From NCBI GenBank assembly GCA_030447685.1, contig JAUJOK010000004.1, positions 1 through 64,000 of the forward strand: a stretch of 64,000 bases of DNA. Direction: 5' to 3'. The position numbers and the translations under genes are program-made. The DNA is from Armatimonadaceae bacterium. GTDB lineage: Bacteria > Armatimonadota > Armatimonadia > Armatimonadales > Armatimonadaceae. Below the pieces are notes generated by a model, which worked only from the letters and a program-made list of their open reading frames with translations, was not told the origin of the DNA and did not search any database. Shown here piece by piece: positions 8,395 to 19,040 of this stretch; the first letter of the stretch is position 1, and each line of letters begins with the position of its first letter.

Positions 8395-9804
8395 TCAGCG
8401 CGCGAAGAGCGAGCGGTCGACAAGGCGCAGGATCGCCTGGGCCAGTTTGTCGGGGTCGTGCCGGACAACGGCGCTTTCGGAGATGAACGAACCGACGATG
8501 GCTTTATAGCCGAGTGCGGCGATCTTATCCGTGTCCGCCGTCACCAGTTCCGCCCCGGTTTTGCGGTAGCGGGCCATCAGGTCTTCTGATGGCGTGGCCT
8601 TGTTCACCAGCACATAGTCGAAGACGCGCCGCCCGGCATGACGCTCCACCGCGCGCAGATGGTCGGAGGCGGCGTAGCCGTCGGTTTCGCCGGGCTGGGT
8701 CATCACATTGCAGACATAGACCTTGACCGCCTTTGCGGCGGCGACCGCCGTGCTGATCTCGTGTACCAGCAGGTTCGGGATAACCGAGGTGAAGACACTG
8801 CCCGGCCCCATAACGATAACGTCGGCCTCGCGGATCGCCTCCAGAACCTCGGGCAGCGGTTTCGGGCTGTCCGGGCAAAGCTTGATACGCTGGATGCGGT
8901 CGGAAGCATGGGCGATGTTGGTCTCGCCGGTGATCTCCCCCCCGTCCTCCATCTCGCCCACCAGAACGACATTTTCGACCGTGGAAGGCAGCACCCGCCC
9001 ACGTATCGCCAGAATGTTCGATGTCTCCTCGACCGCGCGCTCGAAATCGCCGGTAATGTCGGCCATCGCGGCGATAAGCAGGTTCCCGAATGAATGGCCG
9101 GAAAGGCCGTCTTTGTTGTCTTTAGTGGTGAAACGGTATTGGAACAACTCCTGCATCAGCGGTTCGGCATCGGCCAGGGCCACCAGACAGTTGCGAATAT
9201 CGCCGGGGGGCAGCATTCCGCCCAACTGCCGCTGCAATAAGCCCGACGAGCCGCCGTCGTCGGTCATCGTCACCACCGCCGTCAGGTTGGACGAGTGCTT
9301 TTTCAGACCGCGCAGCATGGTGGATAGCCCCGTACCGCCCCCGATGACAACAATGCGCGCCCCACGCCCCAGCGAGATATTGCGGTGAAGCACATCGGGC
9401 AGCTCGTCCAGATGTTCCGGCGAAATCACACTGAGAATCGAGCGGTTGAGACCGATCATGGCGGCAGCGATGACGGCAAGACCGGAGAATAGCAGAAGCA
9501 GACCCAGCGGGATGAACACCAGGGGAATATCCAGCGGCATGTTCAAAAGGCGCTGCACGACGGCGGCCAGCCGCTCATAGATAGTCTCCATCATCTTCCA
9601 CTGGGCCAGCACCATGACGCCCAGGATACCCAGAGACAGGCCCACGGGAATGAGCAGGAGCCATCGCTTGACACGCATGCCGGGGTACAGCCACTTCAGG
9701 CCGCGCGGCATGCGGGGCGCGGGCGGCGGCGACGGCGCTGCTTCCATGGCAGAGAGCGTCAGCGGGGGGGCGTGGGGCTTGCGGGAACGCGGCTGGATCG
9801 CCAT
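8395..9804 (-). CDS. yvcK: YvcK/CofD-like gluconeogenesis factor with N-terminal membrane helices
   Basis: A 469-residue protein of the YvcK family, which binds UDP-sugars and affects cell shape and carbon flow (family knowledge). The CofD-like core begins at RGARIVVIGGGTGLSTMLRGL and continues with VVTMTDDGGSSGLLQRQ and PPGDIRNCLVALAD. Ahead of the core are two hydrophobic helices (around residues 40-70 and 90-120), a longer form than the soluble Bacillus protein. The gene starts 4 bases after rapZ ends, the usual rapZ-yvcK order, although the WhiA gene that often follows is absent; the prepilin riboswitch leader lies downstream instead. Confidence 0.9.
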   Translation of the reverse strand: MAIQPRSRKPHAPPLTLSAMEAAPSPPPAPRMPRGLKWLYPGMRVKRWLLLIPVGLSLGILGVMVLAQWKMMETIYERLAAVVQRLLNMPLDIPLVFIPLGLLLLFSGLAVIAAAMIGLNRSILSVISPEHLDELPDVLHRNISLGRGARIVVIGGGTGLSTMLRGLKKHSSNLTAVVTMTDDGGSSGLLQRQLGGMLPPGDIRNCLVALADAEPLMQELFQYRFTTKDNKDGLSGHSFGNLLIAAMADITGDFERAVEETSNILAIRGRVLPSTVENVVLVGEMEDGGEITGETNIAHASDRIQRIKLCPDSPKPLPEVLEAIREADVIVMGPGSVFTSVIPNLLVHEISTAVAAAKAVKVYVCNVMTQPGETDGYAASDHLRAVERHAGRRVFDYVLVNKATPSEDLMARYRKTGAELVTADTDKIAALGYKAIVGSFISESAVVRHDPDKLAQAILRLVDRSLFAR

Positions 9805-9808
9805 AGGT

Positions 9809-10708
9809 TCAAAATCTCCCGATGTCGCGATGCTGCATGATTACCGGGTAACCGCGATTTTGCAGAAAACGAACCAGTTTTTCGGTGATAACGACGGAGC
9901 GGTGCTTGCCGCCCGTGCAGCCGATACCGACGGTCAGATACGCCTTCCCTTCATCGACATACTGCGGCAGGGACCAGCCCACCATGTCGTACAGCCGTTC
10001 CAGAAAGCAGCCTGTTCGGTCATCGTCCATCACATACCGCTGCACCGCCTCGTCCCGCCCGTCGCAGGGGCGCAGTGCGTCCACATAGTGCGGGTTGCGC
10101 AAAAAACGAACGTCGAAAATCAGGTCGGCATCCAGCGGCAGGCCATGCTTGAAGCCGAACGAGGTGACGGTAACGGTAAGCGGATGTCGCCGCTGCTCCG
10201 GCTGGCCCCAAAGCTCCAGAATCTGCGTCCGCAGATCGCTGGGAGCAAGATCGCTGGTATCTATTACCTTATCCGCCCGCGCCTTGACGGATACCAGAGT
10301 CTCCCGCTCGGCGCTCAGCGCGGGAAGAATGCCGCCGTGGGCAAGGAACAGCGGGTGCGTCCGGCGCGTCTCCTTGAATCGCTGCACCAGCGCCTCATCG
10401 GTAGCATCCAGAAATACCAGCACGGCAGGCATATCGCGGTCGCGCAGCGTATCGAGCGCCGGGAGCAAGCCCGCAAAGTCCTTCCCTGCCCGCACATCCG
10501 CAATCACGCACAGGCGCGGGGGAACGGAAGGACTCTGGTCTCCTATTTCGCGGCACGCGGCCAGTTCTCCCATCGCCAGGTCCGGCAGCAGACGCGGCGG
10601 CAGGTTGTCTATGACGCGCCAACCCATATCCTCGAAGAACCGGGCGGCAAGCTGCTTGCCCGCGCCGCTCATGCCGGTCAAAACGATTAACTGTCCACTG
10701 CCTTCCAC
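9809..10708 (-). CDS. rapZ: RapZ/YvcJ nucleotide-binding RNase adapter family protein
   Basis: P-loop protein of about 299 residues. Walker A is GMSGAGKQ at residues ~11-18 with VIDNLPPRLLPDL following, and the C-terminal domain has the conserved KHGLPLDADLIFDVRFLRNPHY and GIGCTGGKHRSVVI segments. In enterobacteria RapZ targets small RNAs for RNase E; in other phyla the role is less clear. GTG 10708 is preferred: the preceding gene ends with TAG at 10710 and a GAGGCG ribosome site precedes the GTG. The track of the frame to 10738 would overlap the upstream gene. Tight linkage to yvcK suggests one transcript. Confidence 0.92.
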   Translation of the reverse strand: MEGSGQLIVLTGMSGAGKQLAARFFEDMGWRVIDNLPPRLLPDLAMGELAACREIGDQSPSVPPRLCVIADVRAGKDFAGLLPALDTLRDRDMPAVLVFLDATDEALVQRFKETRRTHPLFLAHGGILPALSAERETLVSVKARADKVIDTSDLAPSDLRTQILELWGQPEQRRHPLTVTVTSFGFKHGLPLDADLIFDVRFLRNPHYVDALRPCDGRDEAVQRYVMDDDRTGCFLERLYDMVGWSLPQYVDEGKAYLTVGIGCTGGKHRSVVITEKLVRFLQNRGYPVIMQHRDIGRF

Positions 10709-10709
10709 G

Positions 10710-11078
10710 CTATCGCCTCGCCTCGCCGCGTTCCACAATGGCCGTGTTCAGGATACCGGAGATAACGCTGAGTACGACCGACCCGAACAGCGCTGCCCAG
10801 AACCCATCCACTTTCAGACCCAGGTTCAGACTGCCGACCAGCCAGAACATCAATGCATTGACGATAAAACCGAAAAGCCCCAGTGTCAGACAGTTCAGCG
10901 GCAGTGTCACCAGCTTGAGCACGGGCCGAATAAAGGCGTTGACGAGCGTGAGCAAGAGCACGGCAAGGAACGCCCCGCCGACATCCGTGATCGCCATCTT
11001 CAGGCCCAGTTGCTGTCCCAACAGCACGGTAACATACAGCGCCGCCGCACCGATGGCCCATCGCAGTAATACGCGCAC
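10710..11078 (-). CDS. Small integral membrane protein, phage holin family 4 superfamily IV (YvlD-like)
   Basis: 122 residues with four hydrophobic segments (RWAIGAAALYVTVLL, GGAFLAVLLLTLVNAFIRPVL, LTLGLFGFIVNALMFWLVG, FWAALFGSVVLSVISGIL). The pattern NAFIRPVLKLVTLPLN...GLFGFIVNALMFW is characteristic of Pfam Phage_holin_4_2, whose members are chromosomal membrane proteins without proven holin activity. It ends two bases before the rapZ start and is probably cotranscribed with it. Function unknown. Confidence 0.8.
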   Translation of the reverse strand: MRVLLRWAIGAAALYVTVLLGQQLGLKMAITDVGGAFLAVLLLTLVNAFIRPVLKLVTLPLNCLTLGLFGFIVNALMFWLVGSLNLGLKVDGFWAALFGSVVLSVISGILNTAIVERGEARR

Positions 11079-11127
11079 GTTGTCAACCCCTCCGGTTCAT
11101 TATAGCACGGCGCGCAAAAAGCTCGGC

Positions 11128-12003
11128 TCAGGCATTAACCCGGTGCTGCCTTCTGCCGGCCTCTTTCCGCTCCGGGGAAGACTGTATCGGGCGCAGTTCC
11201 TCCCGGTGATCGCGCAGGTAGCGCAGCAGTGTCGTCCGCTTTTCCGCACCGCGCCCTCCCCCCGGCGCGGCGTCCGGCAGCAGGCCGGGGTCCACTTCCG
11301 CGACCCGCGCGAAGATACCGAGCCACCGCTTCTTCAGGGCGCTGGGCGTTACCTCAAGAAGCGGAGCGATCTCCTCATCCGTCGCGCCCATCAACGCCCG
11401 CAGAAGCAGGTCCTGCTCGTGCGGCTTGAAAAAGAAGCGCGGCGGCGTATAAGCGAACACATGGCTGGCGAAACTTCCTTCGTCTGCCAGCGCCTCCTCG
11501 CGCGTGAGGCCCAGCAGGCAGGGACGCTTATCCTGCGGCACTGAAGTAGGGTTGTCGTGAAAAAAGGCGGCATAATCGTTGCGAACGCGAAAACCTGTGT
11601 TCAGCGCCCGCCGCCGTGCAACCTCTCCATTTGCTTCCAGGAGGATTTCTTTGAAGTTATAGCCCTGGCGATAGGTCACAAATTGTCGGCTGAGATACTC
11701 GCGGACACGATGTTCATCTTCGGGGAGCAGGGAATGGGTCGTTTCCCAGCGGGTGACGAGAACATTGACGCCGTCCTGAGCGTTCGCCTTCCCTACGCCT
11801 TCCAGTCCGAGGAGGGGCCATGAACTGTCGGGCAGCGGTCGGGCGGCATGTGCATTGGCCCACGGCGCGGGAGTCGTCTTCACCCACTGAACGAACCACT
11901 CCGTAATGAACACCACCTGAGCGATCCCGACCATCTGATCGAGCGGCGCACGCTTTGTATCCTCGACCACCATTGAGAGCGTTGCCGCGTTGTTCATGAC
12001 CAC
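11128..12003 (-). CDS. Unknown protein with C-terminal helix-turn-helix
   Basis: I do not recognise the family of this 291-residue protein. Residues ~205-255 (FKPHEQDLLLRALMGATDEEIAPLLEVTPSALKKRWLGIFAR) look like a LuxR/sigma-4 type helix-turn-helix, with DEEIA..LEVTPSALKKR as the two core helices. The N-terminal part has no hydrophobic segment or clear enzyme motif and may be a sensory or ligand-binding region. The C-terminus is Arg-rich. Upstream lies the degenerate region, so the true start might have been lost; ATG 12003 was kept because VMNN follows no better site. Confidence 0.55.
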   Translation of the reverse strand: MVMNNAATLSMVVEDTKRAPLDQMVGIAQVVFITEWFVQWVKTTPAPWANAHAARPLPDSSWPLLGLEGVGKANAQDGVNVLVTRWETTHSLLPEDEHRVREYLSRQFVTYRQGYNFKEILLEANGEVARRRALNTGFRVRNDYAAFFHDNPTSVPQDKRPCLLGLTREEALADEGSFASHVFAYTPPRFFFKPHEQDLLLRALMGATDEEIAPLLEVTPSALKKRWLGIFARVAEVDPGLLPDAAPGGGRGAEKRTTLLRYLRDHREELRPIQSSPERKEAGRRQHRVNA

Positions 12004-12049
12004 CTGCCATTCGTGCTCGATTATAGACCGAAATACGTTGTCGAACCGG

Positions 12050-13520
12050 CGGTCGTGGAAACGCGCTGGAGCAGGAAAAGCGCCGGGGAGTTGCGCGGCA
12101 GTTCAATGCGGTTCATTCGCGACACCTGGACACGAACACCAGCTTATTGTAACCTGCCGGCCAGCCCGATAATCCGCTTGGTCTTAGCCGAACTGCTTTT
12201 CATGGAACACACGAGGGCTGCCACGCTCACGCGCCCTTTGCCGCCGTCATAGAAGCGGATCGACAGATCACCGTAGCCGTTCGGGCGACCCGTACCGGCT
12301 TTCCGTCAGCCATCGAACGGCACAACGCTTCACCCCGTACATCATCGCGAAGTCGTTCGGGTCCCGGGACGGCACGCTCTCTTTTCCTATAATTTCGATG
12401 ACCAGGCCTACGGCGGTACGGTTCCACTGGGCCTTTTTGGGTAGTGCGCTCGAAGCCCCGTTCGTGCTCAACCGACAGAATACGTCCACGCATCACGGGA
12501 CATTCGGCTTGTCATACGCAGCAATGCGCGCTCAGCAGATTATCCGCTGCGCGCCGACGCCGCCGACGGAAAGCGCGCCCCTGGGGGTGTTCTCGGTGCC
12601 TTGTCCAGGCGGAGGTCTACGACGACCGACTTGCGCCTTGATCTGGCCGAGCGCGCCGGGCGTTGGTCGCCCCATCTCGATAAGGCGCTTCACTTCGCCC
12701 TGCTTCGAGGCCAAAGTGGCGGAACGCAAGCAGCCCCTTTTTCGGATGCGTTCGTGCAGATACTCAAGCAGTTTACCCAGGATCTCCATCTCTCCGCCCC
12801 TGCTGCCCCTTGCTTGCTCCTCTTGCGACGGCACGAAGGCCTGTGCCGCGCTGGTAATACTGCCAGACCGAGGCCAATCAGCTTCCCCTGCGCCGCAGTC
12901 GCCTCTTCCAAACCGTTTCCGCCCCCGCCGCCCTTCTAAGAGAAAATTCTGACCGAACCGAGCCGAGATTCTGCCTGCTGGCCTCAAGAACATCCTGGAC
13001 GCCATCGCCCAGCGGCTTCGTCATTGACAACCGCAATCACAAAAAACTGTATGCCCTGGGTGTCAAAAACCGCACCGAGGCCGGGCAGTGGGCCACGACT
13101 CGTGCGCCCCGCGTTGATAAACTACCCGTTCGGGTAGCGCGCACCTTGCCGGGTAGTGGCAAGCAGGCGGTCGCTTGTTATAATGGGTGCAGCCTACGGG
13201 AGCCAATATTTCCGGGGCAAGTAATAGGAGTAGAGCCATGTCCGATCTTGCTACTCTGCCAGCGCCAGAAAAGCACCATCCAGAACTATGCCGTGCCCGT
13301 GACCACCATGCCATCCTGCGCCATGGATTCTGGCCGGAGGCAGTCCGGCTTACGCGCTATGCGGCCCATGTGGTGGCTATTCAGACAGGGCTTCTGGTTT
13401 TCCGCGCTGGTTTGGCAAAAACGAACCAGGTTGACGAAAGGACGACCGGTCGCCGCGCGGAAGCGTCAACCTCGGCGATGTGGCTTCTTCAGACGCATCC
13501 ACTGTCATCGCTATGAAGGA
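12050..13520 (-). pseudogene. Degraded second copy of uvrC
   Basis: No long coherent frame is present, but stretches are identical to the intact uvrC 3 kb away, in the same order and strand: 12061-12108 equals 15149-15196, 12337-12363 equals 15397-15423, 13019-13040 equals 15954-15975, and 13361-13376 equals 16219-16234. Between these islands the sequence is scrambled by substitutions and indels. The copy starts inside the uvrC C-terminal region and runs toward the N-terminal part. It is either an old tandem duplication now decaying or a misassembled low-quality stretch; the mix of long perfect islands with random-looking sequence leaves both open. Confidence 0.7.
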
Positions 13521-14500
13521 TAAACCACTGTGACGAAACAGTTCAAAAACCGAGTTGCCGAGGGCGAAGAGCCTGTGAAACTCCGTGACCTACTCCTCCC
13601 GACGGCAAGCGCTGGAACTCGCTACACAAGACCCTTCTTGGTGGTGCTGTTGCGCTGGTAGGCACGTTCGGCGCTCAGGCTGTGGTGCGGGTAGCAGGGC
13701 AACCGGAGGTGACGATAGCTTGTCACCTGACCAAGCCCGTTCACTCGCCCTCAATAAGGCGAACCGTCAAGCTCGGAAGTTGGTTGCTGAAGTCAATCCA
13801 CTCCATACTTCAGCCAGGGGGTACGTTGGCCCTGAAGCCCTCAGCTACACGCGCGGCGAGTGAGTACAGAAGCCAAAGAATTCGCCGAGTCAGTATTGGC
13901 GAAAACGAACTCTTTGGTCGAAGCAGGTGAGGCGCGCTTCGACGAAAACTTCAACGTAGTCCTGACAGGGCAAACCCGGGCTAACTACACGCGCTGGTCG
14001 GGCTGGCGTTGGTGGGGCGGTGTGTTCAGCATGAGTACCAATTCCATCAACGCTCTCGACTTCGCGATAAAGGGAGCCGGCGTTTCTGGGGCGGTGAAGT
14101 TCTTCATGCAGGCTTCTGTAGCCGCTTCTTGGGCTACCTTTGTATCCTCTCATAGTAGGCGCATGGATGTGGACCATTCCTTGCCGCACGGGTGGTTACG
14201 CTCACCCCAACGAACTTGGGCAGGGGTCATTGTCGTGACGCCACATAAGATTCAGCAAGGCGTCAAGACGTTGTCAATGCCGCAAGACTTGGCCCTTGTG
14301 GGCAGTTTTCGCAAGAACCAAAAAGTGTTTCACACATGTCTCTACTGGATAAGAAGCGCGAGCGGTCTAACCATCGTTTGCACCGAACGTGAACGTAACC
14401 GGTTCCGTCGTCGGGCTTCGCCAGCGTCTACCTGCGCTACAGCCGGGATGCTCGCGCCGGTGAAGCGAGGCGCTCTGCCGAAAACATAAAACCGCAACAC
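13521..14500. other. Low-information region, probable continuation of the degenerate duplicate
   Basis: No supported gene. A 209-codon open frame (13860-14489, plus) has no recognisable motif and odd composition, so I do not call it. Around 14199-14214 the string matches 16820-16836 upstream of the methyltransferase, and 14263-14277 resembles 16883-16898, so the duplicate probably extends past uvrC into the start of the next gene. Confidence 0.45.
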
Positions 14501-14640
14501 AGCATCAATATAACGGCATCAAGAATGCACGTCGTTTAGCCGACGTTTCGTGCGGCGACGAGACGAGTAAAAGGTTTCGTATGCCCATCTGCGGGTATTT
14601 CATTTATGGTAAAAATTCGCACGAAGGAGGTACTTCCGTT

Positions 14641-14880
14641 ATGAGTGTGAACGATGACCAGGTGAAGGGTAAGGTGAAGCAGGCCGAGGGCGCGGTTCGG
14701 GACGCCAAGGGCGACCTGACCGATGATCCCAGCGATGACCTGGCGGGCAAGGCCAAGAAGGTGGAAGGCAAGGCCCAGGAAACCTTCGGTGACGTAAAAA
14801 AGCGGTACACGACGCGACAAAGTAGTAGCTGCATCGGCGTATTTCAAGGGCCGCCTGCTGAGCAGGCGGCCCTTCTGATT

Positions 14881-14892
<12 letters not shown>
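14641..14892 (+). CDS. CsbD-family stress protein (3' end probably frameshifted)
   Basis: Small hydrophilic protein of the CsbD family, often stress-induced; its biochemical role is unknown. GAAGGAGG just upstream sets ATG 14641. DQVKGKVKQAEGAVRDAKGDLTDD...GKAKKVEGKAQETFGDVKK matches the family repeat. The frame as given then runs through the downstream terminator hairpin. In a run of six A at about 14795-14800, one additional A would give VKKAVHDATK and a stop near 14826, which is how family members usually end. So the natural protein is probably about 62 residues. Confidence 0.85.
14846..14874. terminator. Strong bidirectional hairpin between csbD and uvrC
   Basis: A perfect 13-pair stem (AAGGGCCGCCTGC with its complement) closes a three-base loop, followed by TTTTATGCTTTT on the plus side and preceded by A-rich bases on the other. 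It lies between the stops of the convergent csbD and uvrC genes. Confidence 0.85.
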
Positions 14893-16776
<1,884 letters not shown>

Positions 16777-16848
16777 AACAATGTTATTGTATCACTGGAA
16801 GGAGTGGTTCCTTGCCGCGTCGCTCACCCCAACGAAGGGAAAGATAGG

Positions 16849-17532
16849 ATGCTCGACAATAACGATTTACTTTCTTCCGAGACGGTTGTCAATGCCGCCA
16901 TGAACCGTGGGCGTGGCCTGTCAGGCGTCAACTCCTATGAGCGGGAACTGCGAATGTCTATTTTGCCAATGCTGGAAGAACGGGTGCGAAGAACCGGTCA
17001 GGCCGTTTGGTATGATGCCTGCTGCGGCGAAGGCCGCGCCCTGCGGGAAGCGAGCGAACAGCTTGCGGCAACGGCTTCCAGGCGAAATATCCGCCTTGTC
17101 GGTGCGGACCTATGGGATGCGTTCCCGCCCGCTGCCGGTGAAAATCTGCGCTTTGTCGCTGCGGATGTAGTGAACTTTGATCCTGGCGTCCCTGTTGACC
17201 TGATTACCTGTGTTCATGGGCTGCACTACCTGGGCGATAAGCTTGGCTTTCTTGAAACAGCGTACGCACGGCTCGCGCCGGGCGGCATCTTTGTCGGGCA
17301 TCTGGACACGACTAATCTGCGTGCCAAAGACGACGCGAGTATCTGGCCTGCGCTGATGCGCCGCATTCGCGTCCAGGGCATACTCGTCCGCTACAGCAGT
17401 CACCTGCTCCGGCTGGAACGAAACGACGCGGTGTTGGATTTCGGAGTGGCCTATCAGGGCGCGACGGTGTCCGCGCAGGCGAACTATTCAGGAATGATCG
17501 GGGTCGATTCCTGGTATGCTCTGACACGTTGA
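16849..17532 (+). CDS. Class I SAM-dependent methyltransferase
   Basis: 227 residues. The AdoMet-binding motif I is VWYDACCGEGRALREA (residues ~52-66), with an acidic residue after strand 2 at LVGADLWD and motif post-II VPVDLITCVHGLHYLGD. LAPGGIFVGHLD is the usual motif III region. The substrate is not evident. ATG 16849 has a GAAGGGAAAGATAGG leader; the frame starts earlier at 16762 but overlaps the divergent uvrC start. It is transcribed away from uvrC. Confidence 0.82.
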   Translation: MLDNNDLLSSETVVNAAMNRGRGLSGVNSYERELRMSILPMLEERVRRTGQAVWYDACCGEGRALREASEQLAATASRRNIRLVGADLWDAFPPAAGENLRFVAADVVNFDPGVPVDLITCVHGLHYLGDKLGFLETAYARLAPGGIFVGHLDTTNLRAKDDASIWPALMRRIRVQGILVRYSSHLLRLERNDAVLDFGVAYQGATVSAQANYSGMIGVDSWYALTR

Positions 17533-17629
17533 TGGCCTACTGTCTTCGCAATAATAGGCAACCTGGGTAATAATAAAGCGTTTGATGCCGGACTACCGGC
17601 AAATTCAAAACAGGAAAAGGACAATCCCG

Positions 17630-18007
17630 ATGAAAAACGGATTTCCGTGGGGCGCTCTGGCCGTGACCGCCACAGTCGGCGCGGGCGCGCTGCTTATCGG
17701 TTGCACGCAGCAGGCAGCGGAGACGCCCCCGACCCAGACGCAGTCGTCCACAGCGGCGGCGAATCTGAAGACTGTCGTATTGAATGTCGAGGGCATGACC
17801 TGAGGAAGCTGTGTGGCCTCCGTGAAAGAGGTCCTCGCAAAAGTGGACGGCGTTTCCGAAGTCGCTACCGACATTCCGACAAAAGAGGCGAGAATCTCGT
17901 TTGATCCCGCCAAAACGGAACCGGAGAAACTGGCGAAGATACTGACAGACCATGAGGGCGAACATGATTTCACGGCCACCGTGAAAGAGGCCCCCTCAGC
18001 CTCCTAA
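17630..18007 (+). CDS. HMA-domain lipoprotein, predicted selenoprotein (in-frame TGA at codon 58)
   Basis: A 125-residue heavy-metal-associated (MerP/copper-chaperone-like) protein. The N-terminus MKNGFPWGALAVTATVGAGALLIGC is a lipoprotein signal with lipobox LIGC, Cys at residue 25, so it should be anchored in the envelope. The HMA fold begins at LKTVVLNVEGMT and the metal motif reads GMT-TGA-GSC, where family members have GMTCxxC. The TGA (17801-17803) is in frame with both halves and the downstream half is fully HMA-like (VKEVLAKVDGVSEVATDIPTKEARI). A SECIS-like hairpin follows the TGA. I therefore read codon 58 as selenocysteine, forming a U-x-x-C site. No selA, selB or selC lies in the window. 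ATG 17630 has AAGGACA upstream. Confidence 0.82.
17801..17833 (+). promoter_or_regulatory. Bacterial SECIS-like element downstream of the in-frame TGA
   Basis: Starting 11 bases after the TGA, GGCCTC (17815-17820) pairs with GAGGTC (17828-17833) through six pairs including one G-U, closing the loop CGTGAAA. The loop has G as its second base and lies 18 bases from the TGA. Both properties fit the rules published for bacterial SECIS elements (G within the first two loop positions, loop about 16-37 bases from the Sec codon). Confidence 0.72.
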
Positions 18008-18026
18008 TAGGCCCGCATGAATCCAC

Positions 18027-18053
18027 CCCTTCCCCCTTATCACGGGGGAAGGG
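18027..18053. terminator. Convergent hairpin after the HMA gene
   Basis: A ten-pair stem, CCCTTCCCCC with its complement, around a seven-base loop. It separates the plus-strand HMA gene from the minus-strand ATP-grasp gene and probably serves both. There is no T-run on the plus side, so efficiency is uncertain. Confidence 0.55.
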
Positions 18054-18078
18054 CAAGTGCGTTATGTATACGGTTTGC

Positions 18079-18996
18079 CTATGCTGCCTCCCTACCCATT
18101 ACATGTTCCTTCAGCGCTTGATAAAAAGCGGTAGGATCAGCACGCTCAGGCAGTCCTGCGACCTGACCATCGCCGAGTTCTACGATTATCCACTCCCCGC
18201 TTCGCCGCTGGGCTACATCCATCGTAAAGAAGCGACTGCGGACAGATTTCATGACGGTGCGAAAATCGTCATTTGAGGGGGCAGCGTCATCATAACTTCC
18301 TTCTTCCCAATAGGCAGTAGTGCTGATAGGCTCGCCGTCTAAGATAAACAAGCGGTACTCTTTAGCGAGTGGTATCCCGCTCCGAGAATGGGCTGTTAAT
18401 TGCTCGAACTCGATAAATTCCCGGAACACCAAACCTCCGTTCAAATCATCCCCCTGCAATTCCATAAACCGACCTACGACACGCTCAACAGCCTCTCTAT
18501 TCGAAGCCGAAGGAATGAAACACGCTTCGTTCCATTCGTGCTTTCTGGATTTAACGAAATCTTTGACAATAACCGGCTGCGAACCAAAAGGACGAAGTAA
18601 CTCCATGAGAGAGTCTGTGGAAACATCGCCGCTGGCAGAGAGCCAAACAGACCGGGGTGTATGCTGCTCTATCACAGCATACGATTCTGGTAGATAGTGA
18701 CAATGTTGATAAGCGTCCGGGGAGTTGATAAGTTCAATCCCGCGCTCAGCCAGCGCCTCGTAAAGATGCCGGTATCTATGCGGAGTCAGCATCCAGCCCC
18801 GGAAAACACCCATACAGGGATGATCCGGTGGAGCTACCCTTTGAATCGCTTTCCCCGCGTCTTCGTCATAGACAAGAGCTTCAAAGTTAATCAGGGAAAT
18901 GTCTATGCCAAGCTCCCTTGCAGCGGCAGCTTCTACTTCATAAGCGGAATCCGTCCTGCGCACATCCAGGGGGTCGGAGCAGAATAACAGACGCAT
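18079..18996 (-). CDS. ATP-grasp domain protein
   Basis: A 305-residue ATP-dependent ligase-like protein. PVIVKDFVKSRKHEWNEACFIP carries the ATP-contact Lys, FREFIEFEQLTAHSRSGIPLAKEYRLFILDGEPISTTAYWEEG is the central ATP-grasp sheet, and SGEWIIVELGDGQVAGLPE supplies the metal-binding acidic residue and the D/E-x-N-like end region. Members of this ATP-grasp group occur in peptide-tagging and small stand-alone contexts; no peptide precursor gene is seen next to it. ATG 18996 has GAGAGG upstream. Base composition is lower in GC than neighbours, which suggests acquisition. Confidence 0.7.
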   Translation of the reverse strand: MRLLFCSDPLDVRRTDSAYEVEAAAARELGIDISLINFEALVYDEDAGKAIQRVAPPDHPCMGVFRGWMLTPHRYRHLYEALAERGIELINSPDAYQHCHYLPESYAVIEQHTPRSVWLSASGDVSTDSLMELLRPFGSQPVIVKDFVKSRKHEWNEACFIPSASNREAVERVVGRFMELQGDDLNGGLVFREFIEFEQLTAHSRSGIPLAKEYRLFILDGEPISTTAYWEEGSYDDAAPSNDDFRTVMKSVRSRFFTMDVAQRRSGEWIIVELGDGQVAGLPERADPTAFYQALKEHVMGREAA

Positions 18997-19040
18997 GGGC
19001 CTCTCTCTAACCTCGCTTCCGTTTTACTTGAGCAATCTTT

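Noticed and set aside
11710-11830. Possible gene on the plus strand opposite the HTH protein
   Set aside because: Short shadow frame without motif or ribosome site.
13860-14489. 209-codon plus-strand frame in the degenerate region
   Set aside because: No recognisable motif, no ribosome site, and parts resemble the scrambled uvrC-methyltransferase duplicate.
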